From Pollutimonas sp963706785 (GTDB lineage Bacteria > Pseudomonadota > Gammaproteobacteria > Burkholderiales > Burkholderiaceae_B), in the NCBI GenBank assembly GCA_963706785.1, contig CAVPNJ010000008.1:62001-126000 (forward strand): 64,000 bases of DNA, given 5' to 3'. Within the stretch, counting starts at the first letter, position 1. Each line of letters opens with the position of its first letter. Positions 54,457 through 63,526 of this stretch are shown here, one piece after another. Made by a program: the position numbers and the translations under genes. The notes under the pieces were generated by a model. It ran no database searches. It was given only the letters and a program-made list of their open reading frames with translations, and was not told where the DNA came from.

Positions 54457-54576
54457 GGAAGCACCCTAAACATATATACGCAAAGCGTACATTTTATTTG
54501 GGCCAGCTCGCCTTGACGAGCGCTTATTCAACTATGCCGACAAAATACAACGGAATCCGAAAGATGCACGCCCCCG

Positions 54577-55080
54577 CTACGAGTCGGCGAATATCACCGA
54601 GCGTGTCTGCGAGTTGTAAAAGTTGGAAGCTTCCCCGAATTTATCGGAAGGTGACGCACTATGAAAACTGGACGAGGAGGTGTCTTCCATACTGAAGTAA
54701 ACCATACTGGCAAGGTTCAAAGTAAACCAGCAACCACAGACGAAAGCTAGCAAACTGAAGCCATATGCAAGGATCGTAAAGAACATGGGGATCCAATGCG
54801 TACGACGAGTACGCCCTGCAAGCGATTGGTTAAAAAGGCTGGACTGGACAGAATACGACCAAAGAAGCCCGAGCGAAGCAAGCACCAAACCACCTAGATA
54901 TGCCGCCAAAGGAACGCGCAGCCACGGCGGCGCCAGATCGATCGGAATGATGCCGATAGCTAAGGCGAGTATGGCAAAGACGCCCAGGCCGTTAATCCAG
55001 GCGAGAAATTTAAAGCCCAGAGTCAGTGTAAAGGCAATGACCTGTACGCCGGAAAACTGGCTGACTTGATTACTATTCAT
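54577..55080 (-). CDS. Hypothetical membrane protein, four helices
   Basis: 167 residues from the ATG of MNSNQVSQFSGVQVIAFTLT. Hydrophobic segments near 14-32, 38-55, 62-82 and 105-130 suggest four helices with a polar, serine-rich C-terminus. No family is recognised. It follows 97 bases upstream of pyrB on the same strand and is preceded by the converging end of a lipoprotein gene's terminator. Confidence 0.65.
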   Translation of the reverse strand: MNSNQVSQFSGVQVIAFTLTLGFKFLAWINGLGVFAILALAIGIIPIDLAPPWLRVPLAAYLGGLVLASLGLLWSYSVQSSLFNQSLAGRTRRTHWIPMFFTILAYGFSLLAFVCGCWFTLNLASMVYFSMEDTSSSSFHSASPSDKFGEASNFYNSQTRSVIFADS

Positions 55081-55140
55081 TCGTTTCCACCGCCAAGACA
55101 CTGCGACAAACCATATGATACGCGCCTGCGGACCCCAAAA

Positions 55141-55168
55141 GAAACGGCACCTTGCCCGGTGCCGTTTC
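55141..55168 (-). terminator. Terminator after the SecD-like lipoprotein
   Basis: GAAACGGCACC and GGTGCCGTTTC, a perfect 11-bp stem with a six-base loop, followed on the minus strand by TTTT. Confidence 0.8.
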
Positions 55169-55208
55169 TTAGGTCAATTCGGCAGGACGCCGTAACCGGT
55201 TTGCGTTA

Positions 55209-55829
55209 TTACGGCTTCAAACCGGTACCTGAGGCCCCAGTTCCAGAGGTGCCGCTACCGACGGGCGCTGTAGGAGCGGCGGATGGCGTGCCGGTGCTTG
55301 GCTCACCCGCAATGGCCCGTGCTGCCGCCGTCGCGTTTTCTTCTGTTCCGACTGCGAACACCAGATGCCCGGTCGTAACGGGAGTGGTATAGCCTGGCGC
55401 CGCCATCATGGTCCGGCCAACCACCAATGCCAAGCGCTTACCCGGATTCTTGTTGGTGATATCGGCCACTTTCTTCTTACCAGCATCATTCAACTCGAGG
55501 GCCAGCAGTCCTTCGCCGTCCTTGTTCGAACCTGCTTGGATACCGCTTAAATCGGCGCGCGTGATTACAGGCTGCGGATTAACATAAAGAACACCCGTCT
55601 GTAGGTTTACCGGCGTCCAACCTGACTGGAGGGTAGTGTCGGCCAAGAACACGGCAACCGGGGCGCCCTGGCCCTGAGTCTTGAGCTCAGTTTCGGGTTG
55701 TGGGGCGGTAGCAGCGGCAGGAGCAGGCGCTTGGGCGGCAGTCTTGTCAACCGGCGCCGTCTGGCAGGCAGCAAGGAACACCAAACTGGCAGGTACAAGA
55801 ATGCGACCCAGCGTACGTATAGTTTTCAT
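55209..55829 (-). CDS. Lipoprotein with SecD periplasmic head-like domain
   Basis: 206 residues. The signal peptide ends in the lipobox VFLAAC (Cys about 22). An Ala/Pro-rich linker leads to a domain at about 80-170 (PVITRADLSGIQAG, LLALELNDAGKKKVADIT, NPGKRLALVVGRTMMAAPGY, then a G-rich strand and a helix) resembling the P1 head of SecD in order and key residues. A Gly/Ser/Thr-rich tail follows. SecD uses this head in late secretion; a free lipoprotein version has no known role that I can name. Confidence 0.75.
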   Translation of the reverse strand: MKTIRTLGRILVPASLVFLAACQTAPVDKTAAQAPAPAAATAPQPETELKTQGQGAPVAVFLADTTLQSGWTPVNLQTGVLYVNPQPVITRADLSGIQAGSNKDGEGLLALELNDAGKKKVADITNKNPGKRLALVVGRTMMAAPGYTTPVTTGHLVFAVGTEENATAAARAIAGEPSTGTPSAAPTAPVGSGTSGTGASGTGLKP

Positions 55830-56186
55830 CTAATTCCCCCCATCGATTTCAATAATAAAAAAGTTTAACAGGTCGCCACGTGAAGATAAGTCAATGTATG
55901 TCTGGTTGTAGTTATACGTATAGAGGGTCATGGACAGCTGACTCCTCCAACCTAGATCGCTACGCGAGCGAGCAGCTTCTGGGCAGTCCAGCACTTCAAA
56001 CCCATGCTGGCCAGCGCTTGAAACCGCGGGACTGCGATTAACCGCGTCAAGACGACAAGTCGGCCCACGAAACCAGGTAGTAAAGAGGAGGCGCCATAAG
56101 CCCAGGCAAGCATTTGCTGTTTATGTAATAATTGCGGGCTGATCCATTGAGTAAAAGCTGGTGTAAAGCCAGATCAAAATGATCAA
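55830..56186. other. Intergenic region without a recognised gene
   Basis: 357 bases between the lipoprotein gene and the tRNA. Both strands have no coding potential that I trust. It should hold the promoters of the lipoprotein gene and the tRNA. Confidence 0.5.
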
Positions 56187-56265
<79 letters not shown>

Positions 56266-56274
56266 GTATTCACG

Positions 56275-56305
56275 CGGGTTTCCAAGGAATTGGAAACCCG
56301 TTTTT
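56275..56305 (+). terminator. Terminator after the tRNA
   Basis: CGGGTTTCCAA and TTGGAAACCCG, an 11-bp stem with a GGAA loop followed by TTTTT. Confidence 0.88.
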
Positions 56306-56389
56306 AATTTTGCGCTGTCAATAACGTGCCAACGCGCTAACAGAATCAGTGTTTTAGCGCTTTCAGTCGGTCCGCGGTTCACAAGCCGG

Positions 56390-56406
56390 ACCTACAGATT
56401 GTAGGT
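56390..56406. repeat. Short inverted repeat downstream of the tRNA
   Basis: ACCTACA and TGTAGGT with a three-base loop. No run of T follows. The function is unknown. Confidence 0.4.
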
Positions 56407-56526
56407 ATGCACAACTTGATCGCAGATTGCGACCCGGCCGCATGACCGCTACATCGGTCAAAACAGTGCAATACCGACGCAAGAATCGGAGTGCTCCCGT
56501 CGGTTAGGAGTGGCATGCTTTCCTGC

Positions 56527-56546
56527 GAGAGTCACATGTGACTCTC
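56527..56546. promoter_or_regulatory. Perfect 20-bp palindrome before the MFS gene
   Basis: GAGAGTCACATGTGACTCTC is fully self-complementary and ends 10 bases before the ATG, touching the ribosome site. It is a likely operator for a dimeric repressor or an RNA hairpin controlling translation. Confidence 0.65.
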
Positions 56547-56556
56547 AAAGGAGCAC

Positions 56557-57783
56557 ATGGTGCAAAAGACAACACTAGGAAAAAACTTTGGGTGGTTCAT
56601 TTCATCCAATCTATTTGCGCAATCGGCGGAGCAGATAGGCCTTGCCACGGCGCCACTTATTGCAGTGTTCCTTCTTGGAGCAACTGCTAGCGAAACCGCC
56701 CTGTTACAGACTGTTCAAAGTCTTCCCTTTTTGGTGCTCGCCATTCCCGGCGGTTTGCTTGCAGATCGGGCCGCCCGTCGCACGATGCTTATTGCCGCAG
56801 AAATATTCCGAGCAGGATGCTTCGGCGTAATCATTCTTTGTCTATTCACCGGCACGCTGAACCTATGGTCACTTGCAGCGCTTGGTTTCCTCGGCGCCAG
56901 CGGGACCGTCGCTTACAACGTCACTTCCCCAGGCATGGTGCCGCTTCTTGTAGAGAAACAATCATTTTCTACGGCAAATAGCAGGCTCGAACTGGCCAGG
57001 AGCATCGCCTTTACGGCAGGCCCCAGTGTGGCGGGCCTGGTCTATAGTGCCTGGGGCGGTTCATTAGCATACGGCATTGCCCTTGTCCTGACACTCAGCG
57101 CCGTCGGTTTGATCGCGCAGGTGCCGCTGGTCCTGCCGGCTGCGAAGCCACGCGCGATCATGTCCGAGCTGAGAGAGGGTTTTGATTTTACGCTTAAAAA
57201 TCAGCACCTTCGCCCGGTCTTATTCACCGCTATCGCGTTCAATACGTCGTGGTTTATCTTACAGGCCTCATTTGTACCCTTTGCCGCAGAGCAGCTAATG
57301 TTGGGTCCAGGTCAAATTGGTGCCGTCATGGCGATATATGGTGTAGGTACGATGGTCGGCGCCATCTCGACACCTTGGCTTGCCAGTCGATTAAGTTTCG
57401 GGATGCTCGTTGTCATAGGACCGATCGGCGGATTTGCAGGAGCTTTAATTATGTCTGCGAATCTCTGGAGCCCCTCCCCGCTACTGGCGTGGACCAGCTT
57501 CTTCTGTTTCGGTGCGGGGCCAGCGGTGTGGGCCGCAGCTACCGCGACACTCCGGCAGGCGGTCACTCCTCAAACCTTAATCAGCCGCGTTTCTTCGGTC
57601 ATCATGACCTTCACTTTCGGTGCCCGACCGCTAGGAGCTCTGATTAGCGCCCTAGTTGCGGGTACGCTGGGTACTTCGGCGTGCATCATCGCCGCAGTCA
57701 TTGGTTTCTCCATTCAGTTACTGATAATTTTTATGTCCAATATTTGGCATTTAAAAACCATTCCCTATGCGCCGTCGACCTAG
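56557..57783 (+). CDS. MFS exporter (MFS_3/EntS-like)
   Basis: 408 residues, about twelve helices, with AAAGGAG before the ATG. The motif GGLLADRAARRTMLIAAEIF after TM2 is a typical motif A of the MFS_3 group, which includes the enterobactin exporter EntS and macrolide-type exporters. Substrate unknown. Its end overlaps the potential start of the MocR gene by 17 bases. Confidence 0.85.
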   Translation: MVQKTTLGKNFGWFISSNLFAQSAEQIGLATAPLIAVFLLGATASETALLQTVQSLPFLVLAIPGGLLADRAARRTMLIAAEIFRAGCFGVIILCLFTGTLNLWSLAALGFLGASGTVAYNVTSPGMVPLLVEKQSFSTANSRLELARSIAFTAGPSVAGLVYSAWGGSLAYGIALVLTLSAVGLIAQVPLVLPAAKPRAIMSELREGFDFTLKNQHLRPVLFTAIAFNTSWFILQASFVPFAAEQLMLGPGQIGAVMAIYGVGTMVGAISTPWLASRLSFGMLVVIGPIGGFAGALIMSANLWSPSPLLAWTSFFCFGAGPAVWAAATATLRQAVTPQTLISRVSSVIMTFTFGARPLGALISALVAGTLGTSACIIAAVIGFSIQLLIIFMSNIWHLKTIPYAPST

Positions 57784-59206
57784 AATTACAGCTATTGGCC
57801 TTGAGGAAAAGATCAGCCACACTCATCTTCCCCTGGCGTGTTCACCACTCAAAGTCATTACCGCGCTGGAGATGCTGGCCACCATCTTGATGATCGAACA
57901 ACTGGCTGCCGATATCCAGAGCGGAAAGTTGGAACCCGGCACAGCGTTGCCTACGCACCGACAGCTCGCCGCCCGGCACGGCATGGCCATCGCCTCGGCC
58001 AGCAAGGTGTACGCGCAGCTCAAATCCATGGGATTGGTCGTCGGCGAAACCGGCCGCGGCACGTTCGTTCGCGATCGGCCTCAGCAGCGGGAATGGGACA
58101 GCGGCGACGAGGCCCGCCTGAGCGCGAATGCGGTGGACTTGTCCTTCAATCATCCCACTTGGCCCGGCCAGTCGGATCTGTTGCGGACGATGCTGCGCGA
58201 ACTTGCGGGATCCGGCGATCTAGCTGCGCTGATGCACCAGCAACCCCCAGGAGGACGGCATCATGAGCGGCAAATCGTATCCGATTTCCTGGCAAAGGAA
58301 CGCGGAATTCAGGCCGAAGCGCAGCGCATTTTCTTGGTCAACGGCGCCCAGCAGGGTCTGGACATCGCCACGCGTACCTTGCTTCAGCCGCAGGACATAG
58401 TCGCCGTCGATGCCTTGACCTATCCGGGCTTCAAGATGCTCGCCAAAGCACAGAACTTGGCACTTAAGGCTGTTCCCGCTTTATCCGATGGCCCAGATCT
58501 GGATGCGCTCGAGGCGTTGTGCAATCGACATCGGGTTCGCGCGATATACGCCATGCCCACACTACACAACCCGCTGGGCTGGGTGTTGACGTCTAGCCAG
58601 CGCAAGCAACTGGTAGATATCGCCAGACGCCACGATTGCCTGCTGATCGAAGACGCCGCGTATGCCTACCTTGCCGGCGAGGCGCCGTCGGCGCTTGTAA
58701 CCCTGGCACCCGAACGCACGGTTTACGTTTCCAGTCTGTCCAAGAGTCTGGCCAGCGGCCTGCGTTTTGGCTACCTAGTGGTGCCGGAGGCCTATGCGGT
58801 TCGCATCAAGGCGCAGATCCGAGCCAGCTTCTGGAGCCTACCCAGCCTTGTGACTGCCATGGCGACACGGTGGATGCAGGATGGCTCGGTGCAGCGCCTC
58901 GAGCACGAACTTCGGCATGATGCCGGCCTGCGGCAAGCCATTGCGCGCAAGGTGTTTGCAGGCATGGACATGACTGCCCACCCTGCCTCGCTGTTCGTGT
59001 GGCTGCGCTTGCCACCTGACTTGCGCATGGACCGAATTGCCATGGCACTGGCCGAACGGCAGATAGCGGTTTCGAAGGCGGAGGCCTACGCGACAACATG
59101 GCACGCACCGCAAGCATTGCGCCTGGGTTTGAGTTCAGTGCCTATAGACCGCCTGGCAATCGTCCTAACCCAGGTACGAAAAATAATCGAAGCTTATCCG
59201 ATATAA
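57767..59206 (+). CDS. MocR-type GntR/aminotransferase regulator
   Basis: 479 residues in the longest frame; ATG codons at 57872 and 57890 (MIEQLAADIQSGKLEPG) are better family-like starts, so the N-terminal 35-41 residues are doubtful. GntR winged helix to about 110 (LPTHRQLAARHGMAIASASK), then an aminotransferase-fold domain. The PLP lysine is in SSLSKSLASGLRFGYL (about 327). Such proteins act as PLP-dependent regulators; a PdxR-like role or control of the adjacent MFS are guesses. Confidence 0.85.
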   Translation: MRRRPRITAIGLEEKISHTHLPLACSPLKVITALEMLATILMIEQLAADIQSGKLEPGTALPTHRQLAARHGMAIASASKVYAQLKSMGLVVGETGRGTFVRDRPQQREWDSGDEARLSANAVDLSFNHPTWPGQSDLLRTMLRELAGSGDLAALMHQQPPGGRHHERQIVSDFLAKERGIQAEAQRIFLVNGAQQGLDIATRTLLQPQDIVAVDALTYPGFKMLAKAQNLALKAVPALSDGPDLDALEALCNRHRVRAIYAMPTLHNPLGWVLTSSQRKQLVDIARRHDCLLIEDAAYAYLAGEAPSALVTLAPERTVYVSSLSKSLASGLRFGYLVVPEAYAVRIKAQIRASFWSLPSLVTAMATRWMQDGSVQRLEHELRHDAGLRQAIARKVFAGMDMTAHPASLFVWLRLPPDLRMDRIAMALAERQIAVSKAEAYATTWHAPQALRLGLSSVPIDRLAIVLTQVRKIIEAYPI

Positions 59207-59419
59207 CGCCAACTACACGATCACGTTTGACGTGCCGGTACTTGCGAGCTCGACGAAGCAATATGTCTCGCGCATGTGCATGGAATTCAATGGTCAGCAT
59301 AGCGATCACGATTCGGTAACAGTGCTTACGACATATTGGGCTGGTCAACCGTAAAGACGGCAGATAGAATCAGCAATGTTTGCAACAGAAAAAATTTATA
59401 ACAACAATTGGAGACAAAC

Positions 59420-60634
59420 TTGAAAACACCACTATCTTTCCGTCGTGGCACGCTTGCCCTGACATTCGCTGCCGCAGCCACGGCATCCTGGGCGCAGACT
59501 CCGCCTGCTCCCGCATGGAAGCAAGGCATGCCGGACAGCATGTCTTCGTCCACCCTGGCGCCTATGGCCGGCAAGTTGACGGTCACGCCTGCGTCAGACA
59601 TCCCAATCGACAAGCTTAGTATGCCGGCCGGCTTCAAAGCGGAGATCTGGGCCACCGGCCTGCCTGGCGGCCGCGCCATGGCGCGCGGCGACGATGGCAA
59701 AATTTATGTAGGCACCCGCGGCATAGGTCGCGTCTATGAAGTCACTGACGCGGGCGGTTCGCGTAGCGTGCGCACCGTGGCGGACAAATTGAATCAACCG
59801 GCAGGCGTCGCCTTCAAAGACGGTTCTTTATACGTGATGGCCATCGACAAAGTGCTGCGCTACGACGGCATCGAGAAGAACCCCACTGCAGCGCCAGTGG
59901 ACATGACTGAAAAATTCAACTTGCCGCCCGAGCAGCACCACAATTGGAAATACATCGCTTTTGGTCCTGACGGTAAGCTCTATGTTCCGTTCGGAGCGCC
60001 CTGCAATATATGCGAACTGCCCACCCAGGAATACGCGCAGATTCGTCGTTACAACGCAGACGGCTCCGGCATGGAAGTGCTTGCCCGCGGGGTGCGTAAC
60101 AGCGTCGGCTTTGACTGGCATCCTGCGACACAGGAATTGTGGTTCAGCAACCATGGACGCGACTGGATGGGCGACGACGTTCCAAACGATACGTTGAACC
60201 GTATCAGCAAGACAGGGCTGAACTTCGGCTTCCCGTACTGCCATCAGGGCAACATGGCTGATCCCGACATCAAAAAGGCCGATGCCTGCGAGGGAGTGGA
60301 GCAGCCCGTGGCACTAATGGGGCCCCATGCCGCTTCTATCGGCGTTGCTTTTTATACCGGCGAGATGTTTCCAGCTGAGTACCGCAACACCTTGTTGGCT
60401 GCACGCAAAGGCTCATGGAATCGCAGCAAGAAAACCGGCTTCGACGTGGTGATGGTCAAGGCGGATGCGGATGGTAAAAACGCCAAGGTCGAGCCTTTTC
60501 TCACTGGGTTCATGAATGAAGCGGACCAGTCATTCTGGGGCCGTCCCGCTTATCTTATGCAAATGCCCGACGGCGCCATGCTTGTATCCGACGAGCAGAA
60601 CGGCGCCATTTACCGCATAAGCTACAGTAAATAA
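59420..60634 (+). CDS. PQQ-type sugar dehydrogenase (sorbosone dehydrogenase-like)
   Basis: Exported beta-propeller oxidoreductase of 404 residues. Translation probably starts at the TTG preceded by GGAGA (giving LKTPLSFRRGTLALTF, signal peptide cleaved near AWAQ/SWAQ at about 26). Propeller blades include DGKIYVGTRGIGRVYEV, KYIAFGPDGKLYVPFGAPCN and GLNFGFPYCHQGN. The family oxidises sugars with pyrroloquinoline quinone. Five bases after it comes a dihaem cytochrome, likely its electron acceptor. No PQQ synthesis genes are in the window. Confidence 0.82.
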   Translation: MKTPLSFRRGTLALTFAAAATASWAQTPPAPAWKQGMPDSMSSSTLAPMAGKLTVTPASDIPIDKLSMPAGFKAEIWATGLPGGRAMARGDDGKIYVGTRGIGRVYEVTDAGGSRSVRTVADKLNQPAGVAFKDGSLYVMAIDKVLRYDGIEKNPTAAPVDMTEKFNLPPEQHHNWKYIAFGPDGKLYVPFGAPCNICELPTQEYAQIRRYNADGSGMEVLARGVRNSVGFDWHPATQELWFSNHGRDWMGDDVPNDTLNRISKTGLNFGFPYCHQGNMADPDIKKADACEGVEQPVALMGPHAASIGVAFYTGEMFPAEYRNTLLAARKGSWNRSKKTGFDVVMVKADADGKNAKVEPFLTGFMNEADQSFWGRPAYLMQMPDGAMLVSDEQNGAIYRISYSK

Positions 60635-60638
60635 ACGT

Positions 60639-61241
60639 ATGCATTTGTCATTCAATTTCTGGGCTTTAGTCTCCTGGAAGGCGGTGCTGCTGGCCGCCCT
60701 CTTCAGCGGATTCACGTCCTGGGCACAGGCGCAAAGTATCAGCGGGAAGCTAATGCTTTGCGCCGCTTGTCACGGGGCTGACGGCAATTCCCAACAACAG
60801 GGCGTGCCCTCGTTGGCAAGCCAACCTAAGATTTTCATCGAAAATCAGTTGGTGATGATTCGGGAAGGCATGCGCAATATCCCCGTTATGCAGGGTGTGC
60901 TGGACGGCATGAAAGACGAGGAAATTACGGCGATGGCCGCGCATTACGCTGCCTTGCCCCTGACAGATCCGCCCGCAGACCGCGGGGAAACGCTGTATGG
61001 TCTCGGCGAAAAGCTTGCGCGCGACATGCGCTGCGGTACTTGTCACCTACCCAACTACGCGGGACGTGAACAGATGCCGCGGCTGGCAGGACAACGCGAA
61101 GACTACTTGCTACACAGCATGCGGCAATTCAAGTCGAACCAGGCAGTTGGACGCGACACAATCATGGCGGCGGCCCTGTATAGCGCCAGCGATGACGACA
61201 TTAAGGCGCTTGCACACTTTCTGTCACGCACGGCGCCTTAA
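60639..61241 (+). CDS. Dihaem cytochrome c (c4-like)
   Basis: 200 residues with a signal peptide (about 1-32) and two haem motifs, CAACH at 41-45 and CGTCH at 132-136, each followed by a PSLAxQ or PRLAGQ segment and a downstream Met suggestive of the axial ligand. It starts 5 bases after the dehydrogenase stop, so the two are in one operon and probably pass electrons to the respiratory chain. Confidence 0.9.
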   Translation: MHLSFNFWALVSWKAVLLAALFSGFTSWAQAQSISGKLMLCAACHGADGNSQQQGVPSLASQPKIFIENQLVMIREGMRNIPVMQGVLDGMKDEEITAMAAHYAALPLTDPPADRGETLYGLGEKLARDMRCGTCHLPNYAGREQMPRLAGQREDYLLHSMRQFKSNQAVGRDTIMAAALYSASDDDIKALAHFLSRTAP

Positions 61242-61407
61242 GACAAGGGTAACTCGGCATTGCATCACCCTACCGTTACACAGGCCCGTCAATGCAAAAC
61301 GCAGTAATCCACCGGCCGGCTTGGTTCATCACCGGTGCGCGAGCCCGCCTCTATCCGCTTGTTGAACCAATGGTCGAAGCATTACCGAAGTGAGTCACTT
61401 CGACCAC

Positions 61408-61614
61408 TCAAGACGGCAGGATGAGGATTCCCTCAAAGCCAAGGTGGTGCATGCACTCACGAAGGATCAGTAAGGCTGCTGCGGCGGCGCGCTGCACGTG
61501 GCTGCTCGACAGCGCATCCTCGACGGCGTTGATAGCCCGCTCTATCTCCAAGCACCTCGGTGGATCATGTCGAAAAAAAACGTCGGCGATGCTACGCACG
61601 CCTACGGTTAACAC
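61408..61614 (-). CDS. Small hypothetical protein
   Basis: 68 residues from a GTG eight bases after the VOC gene stop, with AAGGA upstream. The sequence is helix-rich (DPPRCLEIERAINAVEDALS, HVQRAAAAALLILRECMHHL) with no signal or membrane segment. No family is recognised. The tight spacing to the VOC gene supports it, but it could be a chance frame. Confidence 0.5.
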   Translation of the reverse strand: MLTVGVRSIADVFFRHDPPRCLEIERAINAVEDALSSSHVQRAAAAALLILRECMHHLGFEGILILPS

Positions 61615-61621
61615 TACTTCC

Positions 61622-62041
61622 TTACCCGAGTCGCCACTCCGGGTTCCAGACGGCTTCCCAAAGATGTCCGTCCGGATCCTGGAAATAGCCTGAGTAACCG
61701 CCCCAGAAGGTGTCCTGTGCTGGTTTGACGATAGCTGCGCCCGCCGAGGCCGCTCTACCCATGACGGCATCAACTTCGGCTTTTGACGAGACGTTATGAC
61801 CCAAAGTCATCTCGGTTGGGTTCGCAACGCCTGCTCGCAGTCCTGTGTCATGAGAGATGCTCGCGCGCGGCCACAGCGCTAAGCGAAGGCCGGGCTGTAG
61901 ATCGATGAAGACAACCGCCCCATGCTCAAATTCCTTACCGACAATGCCCTGGGTAGGAAAGCCCAATCCATCACGATAGAAGCGCAGTGAGGCCTCAAGA
62001 TCATCAACGCCAATGGTAATAACAGTGACTCGTGGTTTCAT
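61622..62041 (-). CDS. VOC-superfamily (glyoxalase/dioxygenase-fold) protein
   Basis: 139 residues starting MKPRVTVITIGVDDLEASLR, a classic VOC start. FYRDGLGFPTQGIVGKEF and SGYFQDPDGHLWEAVWNPEW (metal-binding Glu) are typical. Members are glyoxalases, dioxygenases or antibiotic-binding proteins; the substrate cannot be told. A small gene follows in the same direction. Confidence 0.85.
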   Translation of the reverse strand: MKPRVTVITIGVDDLEASLRFYRDGLGFPTQGIVGKEFEHGAVVFIDLQPGLRLALWPRASISHDTGLRAGVANPTEMTLGHNVSSKAEVDAVMGRAASAGAAIVKPAQDTFWGGYSGYFQDPDGHLWEAVWNPEWRLG

Positions 62042-62117
62042 GCGACTGACCCCTTCTGGCCCGAAAACAAATGTTAAGAGGCCTATGGCGCTAGATAAGT
62101 GTTAAATCCAAGACCAG

Positions 62118-62136
62118 TGGCCGCCTTTTGCGGCCA
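62118..62136 (-). terminator. Hairpin between phasin-like and VOC genes
   Basis: TGGCCGC and GCGGCCA with a five-base loop, without a U-tract. A weak terminator or a processing hairpin after the phasin-like gene. Confidence 0.4.
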
Positions 62137-62155
62137 TTGATTTGATAAGCAGAAA

Positions 62156-62428
62156 TTACTTCTTGCGCTGGTCGATCTGCTGTTCGAGGTCTATGGCCAA
62201 ATTGTCAATATACTCAAGCGCGGCCTTATATTGCTGAGACTGAAACTCTATGAGCTTTTTATATTGGTCAGCTGCAATCTCAAAAGGGGCGCCTGCACTT
62301 CGCATTGACTCCAACATGGCCTGCTGTGACTTCATCACCATTTCCCATGCTCCGTAGGCTTGTTGCGCAGCACTTTTGGATTGCCCCAGAAAAGATTTGG
62401 CGAGTTCAGTTTGGGTTTGATCGATCAT
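62156..62428 (-). CDS. Phasin-like small protein
   Basis: 90 residues, almost all helical, with an AGGAGG ribosome site 6 bases upstream. SFLGQSKSAAQQAYGAWEMV and KKLIEFQSQQYKAALEYIDN look like the coiled amphipathic pattern of phasins, which coat polyhydroxyalkanoate granules. It is shorter than most phasins and no phaC gene is in the window, so the family call is tentative. Confidence 0.55.
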   Translation of the reverse strand: MIDQTQTELAKSFLGQSKSAAQQAYGAWEMVMKSQQAMLESMRSAGAPFEIAADQYKKLIEFQSQQYKAALEYIDNLAIDLEQQIDQRKK

Positions 62429-62587
62429 GTACGCCTCCTATATGGTTGCCAAGTTCAGGAACCTATTGTGGCACTTTACAGGGAGACTGGATATTGGCCT
62501 CGGGTAAATGTCCGCTTCCCATCTCATTTTCGAATCACATTGCGAACCCTATAATCAAAAAACCTAATTTGCCAAGAAAGAGCCCGC

Positions 62588-63424
62588 TTGGAAAACTTAA
62601 CTTTAACAGTGACGCCCGCCTTGACACACTTCGCCGGCCGAGCCGGTGATCACAATGACCGGGCAATGGCGGGGTCGCCGGCCATTGCAAAGGAATTGGC
62701 CCGCCGCCTCCGGGTTGATCCAGTTGTGATAAGTCAGCCTGAGCAGGCGTTGGCAACCGGATGGCAGGTCGAACTCGATGCTGCACGTCCAGCCCTGCGC
62801 GCAATGGGCGCGCGATACAAGCAGCTGCTCAGCCAAAGAGCTGTACCTTTCACCGCACTTTCCCGCTGTGCAGTTTCACTTGCCACGCTGCCCGTCGTTG
62901 CCCGTTACCGACCCGACGCAGTCGTTGTGTGGCTCGACGCGCACGCAGATCTAAACACTCCGGATAGCACGACAACCGGCTATCTTGGAGGGCTAGCCCT
63001 TGCCGGGCCGCTTGGGAGATGGGATTCTGGCTTTGGCCAAGGGCTATCTTCGGCCAATACGATTCTTGTCGGGGCCAGAGATATTGACCCACCCGAGCAA
63101 CAGCTCATCGCTCGCGGCGCGGTGACTCTTATCCCTCCAGGCCCTGACATCGCAGCACAAGTTTCTGCGGCCGTCGCGGGCCGTCCTGTCTACTTCCATC
63201 TCGACTGCGATGTGTTGGAGCCCGGTTTAGTTCCGACTGATTACAGCGTCACGGGCGGCCTTAGTCTGACCGAGTTGCGCCAGATCGCAGAAGCGCTTGC
63301 CAACAGCGAAGTCGTCGGGGTCGAGATCGCAGAATTTGAGGCAGACACGACGCCAGAAGGTACTCACGCTGCTGCCCACCGCTTGCTCGATGCACTTCAG
63401 CCATTGCTTTCGAAAGCGAGCTAA
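62588..63424 (+). CDS. Arginase-superfamily enzyme with an altered first metal site
   Basis: 278 residues with the arginase metal motifs WLDAHADLNTP (about 118) and FHLDCDVLEPG (about 207). The first canonical motif, GGDHS, is changed to LSRCAVS, so its metal-binding His is replaced by Cys. Members of this superfamily hydrolyse arginine, agmatine, formiminoglutamate or guanidine-like compounds; none can be chosen. The TTG start has a weak ribosome site and may be wrong. Confidence 0.75.
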   Translation: MENLTLTVTPALTHFAGRAGDHNDRAMAGSPAIAKELARRLRVDPVVISQPEQALATGWQVELDAARPALRAMGARYKQLLSQRAVPFTALSRCAVSLATLPVVARYRPDAVVVWLDAHADLNTPDSTTTGYLGGLALAGPLGRWDSGFGQGLSSANTILVGARDIDPPEQQLIARGAVTLIPPGPDIAAQVSAAVAGRPVYFHLDCDVLEPGLVPTDYSVTGGLSLTELRQIAEALANSEVVGVEIAEFEADTTPEGTHAAAHRLLDALQPLLSKAS

Positions 63425-63526
63425 CCGGGGCCCGAAGATCCTGCGTCGGTAGGCGATAACGGCGCGTGACGCTGCGTAGCGGCTCGTCGAGTAAAGGGCA
63501 GGATGACGTTCCGGGTCCGTGGCACG

